In this document: piece after piece, positions 11,163-19,900 of the stretch
Layout: each line of letters starts with the position of its first letter
How positions within the stretch are numbered: position 1 is the stretch's first letter
Assembly (NCBI GenBank): GCA_020650975.1
Contig: JAIPMN010013153.1
Location: 1-22,046, forward strand
Length of the DNA stretch: 22,046 nucleotides
Direction: 5' to 3'
Origin: Apostichopus californicus
Lineage: Eukaryota; Echinodermata; Holothuroidea; Aspidochirotida; Stichopodidae
The notes under the pieces: generated by a model
Told to the model about the DNA's origin: nothing
What the model saw: the letters and a program-made list of their open reading frames with translations, nothing else
Database searches by the model: none
Made by a program: the position numbers and the translations under genes

Positions 11163-11700
11163 TGTTTTTGTTTTGTTTTGTTATATTCGCACTCAGATTG
11201 TTCATAACACCAAAAATAACAGAGACGACATACTAAACGGAATAGACTGTAAAGCACAAAAAGAGTAACAGGAGCTAAACCTATTGGGCTGACAGAATGT
11301 CGGCCCATTTCCAATGAGGCCCTAGAGACAAAAAAAATGCATTTTCAAAGGTAAATTCCAATAAAACCAATAAATACAACTCTAAAATCGCACATATTGA
11401 ACATAATTCTGAAAAGAGCCTCCCATCCCCCCACACCCATATAGATGAGATGCTACCTCAGCTCAGCTTTAAAAAGACTAGAAGGCTTAATGGATTTGAT
11501 ATGATTGGAAGAGCATTCCAATCCTGAATTGCCGTGAAATAGAAAGTAGAGCTAACACCACCCTTAGAATCAATAACATAGAAAAGGTCAGACAACTTAT
11601 AAAACTTGTTAAATAATCGTAGAAAACATCGTTTACTGTAGCAGAACCACGAGAATAACGCACTTAACTTAAAGATCATTAGTATTGCCTCTAATATGGT
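11163..11700 (-). pseudogene. 3' end of a non-LTR retrotransposon (CR1/L2-like), minus strand
   Basis: The minus-strand frame 11679-11458 ends SSTFYFTAIQDWNALP followed by SNPLSLLVFLKLS. This resembles the C-terminal tail of LINE ORFs (a WNxLPxxI block, a short gap, then SLxxFKxxLK). Downstream on the same strand is a 3'UTR-like stretch with TCATTGGAAATGGG. A 9-bp perfect hairpin (GGGCCGACA-TTC-TGTCAGCCC, 11306-11286) follows, then AATAGGTTTAGCTCCTGTTA, and finally an AAAAC-type repeat tail at about 11182-11163. The ORF tail, 3' hairpin and simple tail all lie in the order expected. The exact LINE family and 5' limit are uncertain. Confidence 0.55.
11286..11306 (-). other. 9-bp perfect hairpin in LINE 3'UTR
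   Basis: GGGCTGACA-GAA-TGTCGGCCC on the + strand pairs completely if one T-G pair is allowed. LINEs often carry a 3' stem-loop recognised by their own reverse transcriptase, and the position just upstream of the simple tail fits that role. Confidence 0.6.
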
Positions 11701-12122
11701 ATAAACTCAGATTATGCAGGACACTCACTCGTGGAATATCACTCATATTGAGTAGTTACCCACCGTACTGAGATAATTGGTGAGAACTCTTTGGACTCTT
11801 ATTAAAAATTTCGGCTCAGTAAAGCACTTGAATAATTAAGGTGTGGCCAGCAAAGATAAACCATGTCTTACCGACATACATGGTCGGCCTATCTGCACAA
11901 AGGCAGTGTAGTCTGTCTGGAATAATGCCGAGTGAGAGACATCTCGGCCTCGTAAACAAAATAAATTAAACTAACCATTGTGCGGTATAGCCTACTGTAA
12001 TGTGAATAATTCCAAATCTGGGAATATTTACCATGTATAGGACAGCACGAGATTGCTGCCGAGCTCACTAATTATGATTACGAACAGATTTAAATATCAA
12101 TGAATAGGTTTTACGTATAGAA
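11701..12122. other. Stretch without a recognised gene
   Basis: Only two small hairpins stand out: CCGAC-ATACATG-GTCGG (about 11870-11886) and GCCGAG-TGAGAGACAT-CTCGGC (about 11928-11949). No tRNA or other RNA fold was recognised around them. Confidence 0.4.
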
Positions 12123-12786
12123 ATTGTGAATCAACCATTTCAATTACGTATTCAGAACCACTTCATTAAGGATGTACGTATTGCCTGGTCCCATCTCTTC
12201 TTAAGAAAAATTAACTCCAATATCAAGAAGGAAATTATATATTTGGAATAATTCTTTCATTAAAATCAACTCTAAGACTGTACGGGTTTACAAGCCTTTG
12301 TATCAGAAGGGCATCATGTCTGTAAAAGATATTCTATATTGGTATAACCGTCCTTTACAGATCAATGCTTTTAATCATAAATATAATATCCATAACTTGT
12401 ATCTGTGTTTACTGACTAATTGTCGCTATTCATAGGGAATGGAAAGCCCGCATGTATGAAGCTGAAAATTGTATCCATTTCAAAACTTGCATACCACACC
12501 CAACTTTCTCAATATATTAATATAAGACTTTAACAGGGTCTGTTAATGTCTACTCACTCAGCTGCATGATTTAGAAATGGAATCAGGTTCTAGATTTTCA
12601 TATAAATGAACAAGATTGGAAAACTATTTTCCAGTCACTATTCGTTTCGGTAAAAAATAGCAAAATCCACTATACGTGATTCAATTGTGTTTCATTCACC
12701 GCATTCTTGGGGCAAATAGCTTCCTTGATCGTATTAAGAAGCGAGATAATGTTTTATATGTTCCTTTTGTAATTAACATGATGTAA
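12123..12786 (+). pseudogene. Decayed L1/Tx1-like LINE ORF2 C-terminal region
   Basis: Three blocks in successive frames match the C-terminal part of fish- and invertebrate-type L1/Tx1 LINE reverse transcriptase proteins. Block one (from 12123) includes NHFIKDVRIAWSHL. Block two (12238-12435) includes IWNNSFIKINSK, YQKGIMSVKDIL and FNHKYNIHNLYLCLL. Block three spans DWKTIFQSLF (about 12609-12638) and, after a frame change, FIHRILGANSFLDRIKKRDN (12682-12786 frame). Internal stops and at least two frameshifts show it is dead. The order and spacing of blocks match an intact element. It is on the strand opposite to the neighbouring LINE end at 11163-11700, so the two are separate insertions. Confidence 0.75.
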
Positions 12787-13092
12787 CAGTGATGTAACGT
12801 AGTAGTTGGCGTTAAAGGAAGTTTTGGGCTTGTCTGTTACGACGTTCCTGCGTAGTGAGGCGTAGCGACATAGACTCAGCATAGAGAATGAAGATACACG
12901 CTGTGTGGCGTACATTGCGTACATGTATTTACTAGGTGTCTCACTCAAGACCCAGCCGGATGTGTTGCGCACAAGGCTGTTAGACTAATTGTAAGACTGT
13001 ATGTTAGTGTGTTGTCGTTGTCGTGCTAGCAGTTTTGTTGTAAAGAGTAACATGCCTGAGCATGGTGACCAACAAATTTAGAATGTACTTAC
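12787..13092. other. Stretch without a recognised gene
   Basis: It is slightly more GC- and CpG-rich than its surroundings (for example TGCGTAGTGAGGCGTAGCGAC). A minus-strand frame at 12972-12754 has no recognisable protein features. Confidence 0.4.
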
Positions 13093-13264
13093 TGGCGCTA
13101 AGGACACAACTAACAATAATGACAGCTGCTACAAAAACTAATAAACATACAAATAACAGAAATAACATTGACACACACAGCCGTCTAAATACTTTCAACA
13201 TACAAATAAGCTTCACATGACAATATAGACCATTTGCATATAACCGTAACATGCACTCATACAA
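13093..13264 (-). CDS. Possible first coding exon of a divergent membrane-anchored protein
   Basis: I do not recognise the protein. An open frame on the minus strand reads from ATG at 13264 (alternative ATG at 13201) into a strongly hydrophobic segment, LCVSMLFLLFVCLLVFVAAV continuing to about residue 56. It is preceded by a basic KVFRR patch, and the open sequence meets a consensus donor GTAAGT at 13092-13087 (exon ends GCC A|GTAAGT, phase 1). A short basic head plus a single transmembrane helix encoded in a first exon is the usual look of a type II Golgi enzyme or a signal-anchored protein. That reading is inference, because no downstream exon could be identified to the left. Its start is about 660 bp from the CPSF3 start, so the two could share a promoter. 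It could also be a chance hydrophobic frame. Confidence 0.33.
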
Positions 13265-13921
13265 TAACTCATTTGTTTTGGGAGTGCGAAATCATCTCGA
13301 ATTTCATTTTAGACGTTGAACAGACGGTGTATGGTCTTCAATTTCTTTTCTCCAAAAGAGACATCTTTTTCGGATATAAGTTACTTTTATGACCTTATGA
13401 CTTTTTGATCTTCCACATAAAATATTACATTTTTTCATTAAAAAAATGAGAGAAGAGGATTTAATATGCAACGAATTTTAGCACAAATTGAAATTTCTTC
13501 TTTTCAAGTGAAAAATACAATTTCCAAATAGGTCTTATGTAAGTTATGAGCTATTAAATCATCATTAAGTTCTTGCTTGTTCTTATTCAACTAATACTTT
13601 TCATTCGGATTCTTGCTTGTTCTATAAATTATGTCCCTTTCCTTTTCTTCTCGGAGTTTGAAAGACTTTATTAAACTTTACAAACGCTATGCAAAGATGA
13701 TTTCCATAAAATGGGGGGGGGGGGGGGGGGGGGNNNNATTCATAACAGTAAATACGAACTTGAACATGGAAATTTGTAGCGACTGTTGCTATAAGATGGA
13801 AGATTTTGGCTCAATTTGCGTCCAACAGACACCATGAAATACAACGCTATCCATGAACCTATGCCATGAACCGAGTTGACCATAACACATATGACCAAGT
13901 GTTTCTAACAGCTTGATCAAT
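13265..13921. promoter_or_regulatory. Putative CPSF3 upstream/bidirectional promoter region
   Basis: This stretch lies between the candidate divergent exon and the CPSF3 start codon and should contain the CPSF3 transcription start and 5'UTR. No clear TATA box or initiator can be assigned by eye. It includes a direct repeat of ATTCTTGCTTGTTCT-like sequence (around 13567-13624) and the G-run/N gap at 13713-13737. The function is inferred from position only. Confidence 0.35.
13713..13737. other. 21-base G homopolymer followed by four Ns
   Basis: G at 13713-13733 runs directly into NNNN at 13734-13737. The true length of the G tract and any missing sequence are unknown. This is an assembly or base-calling uncertainty about 190 bp upstream of the CPSF3 start codon. 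Confidence 0.95.
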
Positions 13922-13992
13922 ATGGCGGAAAAAAGGAAAACTGATGCTCAAATTCCAGAGGAGGAGACAGACCGCTTAATTATACGTCCTCT
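13922..13992 (+). CDS. CPSF3: CPSF3 exon 1 (residues 1-23 plus two bases)
   Basis: It starts [17 protein letters not shown] and ends in IIRPL, the conserved lead-in to the GAGQEVGRS block of exon 2. The donor is CT|GTGAGT, phase 2. The first ~7 residues (a basic MAEKRK-type head) have no counterpart in the human protein; the alignment is gap-free from there on. The in-frame stop at 13892-13894 and the good Kozak context (A at -3, G at +4) favour this ATG. A TTTCTAACAG acceptor-like string ends just upstream at 13910, so a separate 5'UTR exon further upstream is possible. Confidence 0.9.
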
Positions 13993-16900
13993 GTGAGTAT
14001 ATTAGACGAGGTTTAGTAGATAGGGGGTTGTCAGTGGTCGCGCTCACATGATTTACATAGCCTAACGTACAGTCAGAAGTTTCAGCATGTACAGTTTATG
14101 AAGGCATACATAACATTAGGCCCATCTAAACTTTTACTGTCCCCGTAGGATGTGGTGTAGGCTGTAGTGCAGCCACTCATGCTACCATTTTATTTTTAGT
14201 ATAACCCTATGCAGCAAAGCTAGGTTCCTACCACATACAAGGTCTAAGAATGTCACAATGTAAGGCACTTGCTAAGAAATCCCCTCGCTTTTTAGCTAGC
14301 ATTTAAGTAGCCTCAATTTCGAGGCCTGCAGACATCAATATATCAAGTAGGCCTATGTGTTGTGCAAATTTATCCAAGGCAATTATTTTTCATTTATTGG
14401 GAGGAAATTTGTCTCATATGACCCTACCGTAGGCCTAACCTATAGAAAATTCGGTACTAATTTAGAATCCGTACCATCTCTAACCCTATTCCCTACTTCC
14501 TTACCCTAATTCCTAACCCCTAACCCTATTCCCTACTTCCTAACCCTACTTCCTAACCCTATTCCCTACTTCCTAACCCTAATTCCTAGCCCCTAGTAAG
14601 CTTTCCCATTCATATGGTACGGATTCTAAAGTTCTAAAGGCCGAAAATTCTAAGTTATAGTCTGAAAAGAAGCAAACCCCTAACATATATTGTGGAACTT
14701 ATGCCAACATAATTGGAACCCAGATCATGTCCCGCTCATCACCGGTTGTTTCATTTTGGATAAAACCGCTCGACAATAGGTTGGCATCAAGTTTATCAAA
14801 TGGTGAAAGCTCGGCATAGGTTAACGGATTAATAATAATAATATAAATAATATTAATTCACTAAAGTAAAATAGGTTAGGGATATGAAGTGTCGCACTCA
14901 AAATAATTTGAGAACAACAAAACAACTGTGTCCGGTTTTAAACCATGTATACAAAACATCCCAACTAAATAGTGGAAGATACCAACCAGCAACAAAAGGG
15001 ACATGATCTTTCAAACCCCATGCCAGGTCCAAATGTGTCGCTCCAATAACTATTTTGTTTCTAAGATCACTTTTATTTCTTACCACTTTTATTTCTAATA
15101 TCACTTTTGCAGATTATATACTAAGAAAACTGATGCACTTTAAACAAGTGCTTTGAAAATAATGTATTGTGAAATCCATACAGTTAATCTTTTTGTCCAA
15201 TCAACACCCAATCTTCCTCTCTTCACCTTTAGGGGAGCTGGTCAAGAGGTGGGCAGGTCATGTATCATGTTGGAATTCAAAGGCAAAAAGATAATGGTGA
15301 GTAGATTAAAAACAACTTAGTGTACTAATATGTACTAATAAACTACATAGTGAATATTTGGGTACATTAGGTGTGATAAACAATGGGGGAGGGGGTGTGG
15401 GGGGGGGGTTTCCGCTACGTTTTTTTCATTTTAACTATGTTAAGCGTCATTTTTTTTTGGCAAATTAAAGATTGCAATATTTAATTGGCCAAGATTGACT
15501 TTGCAATTTTTTTTCAAAAATAACAAAAATCATTGTTTCACCTACTTGGGAAAATATAATCGGTGAGAATAACGTCAGTGATGTTATCTACTGTAGTCAT
15601 TTTACATGTGTCGGTATATTGATGTAATGAGAATTTCGTGACAGCTGTATATGTAAATAGATATATGTTATAAAAATATGCCTGCCAACTCGCAAAGCAT
15701 ACAGTCGCGCAACTAGTACAAGCCTACACAAAAGTTTGTAGGGTCCGCCCTCATTTGTAATGCAGTGTCCATCATGTGTAATGGTCGAGTTGATCATTGT
15801 GTGATCACTAACTCTAACTACACTTTCAGAGTTTTTTCTACAAGTCAGGCACATGTCTGCGTAAGTGTGTAATCTTTTATTAGATGAAAGTGTTTGACTG
15901 GAGAAATGTCATTGTTTATTGTTATCTGTTATCCATTGTTATCTATTGTTATCAGCTTGACTGTGGCATCCATCCAGGTCGCGACGGCCTCGACTCTCTT
16001 CCGTTCTTTGATATGATCGATCCCGAGGAAATAGACTTACTCCTTATCAGTCAGTAAGTGAAATCAATTTTAATTTGTGATCCTCCTCACTTACCTGTCT
16101 ACACAACCACAGCACTCTCATTCTTCTCTGTCCAGAGCTAAAATTACTCAAAGAGCAAATAGCCCTCAATTTTGTCTTCTATGTTGCCTCAAGACTGACA
16201 TTCTGGAATGTAATATAATTATTTTAACAGGTATCAGCTAAAATGTGCACATAACAGTAAATTATGTTTGAATAAAGCACATTCCTCTGAAGGAATGTAT
16301 TTCTGTTTGCTTAAACAAAAACAAAAAAGCAATTGACATATAATTAAGGCCCAGGTAGGTGTTATAATGATGACCATGATGACCAGGTATATGAGCATAT
16401 TGCATTTCACAGCACTGGGGGAAATTTTGAGATTTAAAAGACTACCTTATAATAATGTTACAAATTTACTTAGTGATTGCATAAATTTCTCGTTACTTTA
16501 ATATATTTTATCTTCTTTCTTTAGTTTCCATCTAGATCACTGTGGAGCTCTGCCATATTTCTTGAAGACGTCCAACTATAGAGGTCAAGTCTACATGACT
16601 CATGCCACCAAGGCCATCTACAGATGGCTACTCAATGATTATGTCAGGGTTAGGTTAGTATTATTAATATCAGCTAGTTTATGGACCAATTAATTGGTGG
16701 TTGTGTAAAAGTAAGTTGGCCTGACGTTTCGATCCTAGCAGGATCTTCTTCCTCTCTTTGTCCCTCCACTGTTTATCTCCTACCTCTGCTCTTCCCCTGT
16801 TGGTTTCTTTCTTTCTTCTCTCCATCCCTTGTCTACTAATGCCCTTTCATCCATCTCTTTGTGTTCACCGTGCTCATTAACCTGTCTGTATTTTGTGCGT

Positions 16901-19900
16901 GTTTTTGTCCCTTCTGTTACTGTTACTTGTCATTTAGCCTTTGAAGAAGATCCTGCTAGGATCGAAACGTCAGGCCAACTTACTTTTACACATTCTCCTA
17001 CACAGGCTCTCTAGTGGATAAGCAGTTTGCTAACAGTTTAAGTTTATTTTTATTTCAATTAATTGGTTGTTAATAAATAAAGAATAATTAAAATGTATAT
17101 AAAATAAAAAAGAAATTAGAGATAAATTGATGGAAGTGTATGAAGCCTAGAAAAAAATTCTTTGGTCTGTCTTAAAGTAATGCAGTCGATAAGAAGGATT
17201 ATGTGTGAATCCATTTACTGTTGTTTCCGTTTAAGTGCCTCTGGTGACAATTAATCCCTGTTCATTCCAAAGTGAGATCTATATATGGTAACCTTAGCAT
17301 CAGGGCATCACATACCCCTAGTCATATATATACTTGTTCATAGTATTCCATACCCCCAACCCCCCCCCTCCCTGCTTTTTAACTCTTTTCAAGTATGTTC
17401 ATGAACTCGACTCTAAGTTACTCTTTGGGTTTTTATTTCCAGTAATCTCACATCGGAGAAAATGTTGTACTCTGAAGCAGATCTGATCACCAGCATGGAC
17501 AGAATCGAGACGGTCAACTTCCACCAGGAAGTGGAGGTCAACGGAATCAAATTCTGGTGTTACAACGCTGGACATGTCCTGGGTGCGGCTATGATTATGC
17601 TGGAAATAGCTGGTGTTAAGGTAGGTGTTGTGGTGACACCCACTGGTAATTTATAATACTCCAGTGTTGTTACAATCGTATCAAGAGTGATAATTATTAT
17701 TTTAGCTATAAATTTGTAATAGCGATGGTTTGATAGTTCTGCAGGAATAGTATTTTGTGTAGAAGAGTGTTAAAGTAAGTACTAGGAAGGTGGATAAGTT
17801 AAGGATAAGGTGAGGTTGTGTGGTCAGGAAGATGTTAAGGCCTAGCTATTGTACCTTTGAAGAAAATTGGTAGGTCCATTTTTTTGGGGGGGTATGATTT
17901 TTTTTTTTAATTTTTTTTTTTTTTTCTTTTTATGTAAGTGTAAAAATTTTATGTGAAGATGATGTTAAGATAGGTAATGAGGATATTTTGCAGAGTTGTA
18001 AAAGAGATAAATGGTTTTTTAATAGTTACTGGTGTTATAGTTAAGTATATCTGTATAAATTAACTTTATATACTCTATCGTATTTGAGGGATGATAAAGT
18101 CTTTGTGTTCCCAAATAAGTTAGAACATTGCCTTGGTAACTAAAGTGAATTTGGTGAGAATTGGGAATGGGGGAGTGGTGGGAAAGGGAGCCAGTGGGAC
18201 CATGCTGCCAGCAAAATACTCAGCGGTGATTTTTGTGCAGGCTTGGTGTCACCATGGTGTCACTTTTAACACCACTAAATAAAACATTGGTCTGACTCCT
18301 ACCTCTCCTCCCCTCCCCCATCCCCTTTTAATTTGAAACTGGTTTAATGCATCATTTGGAATAAAGTCATTAAATGAAAGAGAAGCTATTTTTAATGGTT
18401 AAATGTTAATCTTTCCTTCTCTATAGATTCTCTACACAGGAGACTTCTCACGCCAGGAGGACAGACATCTCATGTCCGCAGAAATACCAAACATCAAAGC
18501 AGATGTCCTGATTACGGTGAGTCAGGGTCAACCTTTTACCGTAGGCCTGACAGTTTTAAAGTGGCCGCATTATTGCAAATGTTAAATCTGTTTGTTTCAT
18601 ACATTGCTAGATATATTGCATATATAGATATATTGATGTATTGTTGGTAGTCTCAACCCAGCACTGAAACTTAAATCTACCTTATCCAGTACAAACCCCA
18701 TGTTCACTTCTCTCATCTACTTCCTAAAACATCAGTAACAGCAGAGAATTAATTATCAGGTGTTGCAAAATAGAAAGAAATTGATACATAAATTTATATA
18801 GTAGTTATTGCTTGATGAAGAATACTATTTATTAAATATTTTATAAACATTAAGAGTACAACACAAAATGTGAACACCAAACTTAATTCCCTGGCAACAG
18901 ACTTCCAAAATATCGCTTATTTTTTTTCTTCAGGAATCTACCTACGGTACTCACATTCATGAAAAGAGGGATGAAAGAGAGACAAGATTCACCAGCACAG
19001 TCCACGATATTGTCAACAGAGGAGGGCGCTGTTTAATTCCTGTTTTTGCCCTTGGCAGGGCACAAGAGCTCTTGCTTATACTTGGTGAGTTTAACAAGGA
19101 TTATTTGGTTCAATTTTGTAGCTTCTTGTATTGCTCAAAAATAAGTCTTTTTTTGTTAATTTAAGTTATTTCAACATACTTTTATCAGAAGTGAATTCTC
19201 TGGGTTGTCAGCTGGATTGGTTAAGGTGGCTAAATGTCTTCTGGGACAACCAAAAACCTTCTTATATTAGGTAAATAAAATAAGTATGAAGTTATTTAAG
19301 CATACTTTATCACTACTGAATTACCCACAACAAATCTTCTTTCAAGGGAACAGAAATGCTTGTAGACCCCCCCTTGTCTCTCCCTCCCCTCTCCTCCCCC
19401 TCCCTCTTCTCCCTCCTACACACACAGACACATCCCACCTCCTCCATATGGTTGCAATTTGCCAAATGCTACTTTCATCAATCTTGTTGTACCAATTTCT
19501 ATTCAGTCAGATGTTTTAAACTGAATGTATTAGATTCTATTGGCACAGACTTCTCAAGTTTAAGAGATATAAATCACCCTAGATTCCAATTATTATTGGA
19601 TTATGTTTCTCTCTTCAGACGAATATTGGGCCAACCATCCGGAACTTCACGACATTCCCGTTTACTATGCATCGGCGCTGGCCAAGAAGTGTATGTCAGT
19701 TTACCAGACCTACATCAATGCGATGAATGATAAGATTAAACGACAGGTACTTTGCTTTAAATATCACTAATTAATAATAGTTATAACAAGAAAGGATGTA
19801 CAATGTGCACCATATCCACTTTGCAGTGTGCCCATGATGTAGAAAAATAATATCAAGACATAAAAGATAACAAAAAATTTAAAATAAATTTAAGGTATGT

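Larger units (their letters stand above)
13993..15232 (+). other. CPSF3: CPSF3 intron 1
   Basis: 1240 bp, CT|GTGAGT to CTTTAG|GG. Apart from the foldback element with telomere-like repeats, it is unremarkable AT-rich sequence. Confidence 0.85.

Noticed and set aside
11860..11960. tRNA or tRNA-derived SINE
   Set aside because: Only two isolated short hairpins; no cloverleaf, A box or B box could be fitted.
14479..14598. True interstitial telomere from a chromosome fusion
   Set aside because: Units are irregular (7, 13, 20 bp) and enclosed by inverted arms, which fits a repeat inside a foldback element better than a telomere remnant.
16829..17014. 61-codon + strand open frame in intron 4
   Set aside because: It crosses the retroelement insertion and reads through the hairpin region; no coding evidence independent of the element.
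19356..19730. 124-codon + strand open frame as a gene
   Set aside because: It begins in a C/T-rich microsatellite and overlaps CPSF3 exon 8 in the wrong frame; the exon frame gives the conserved family sequence.
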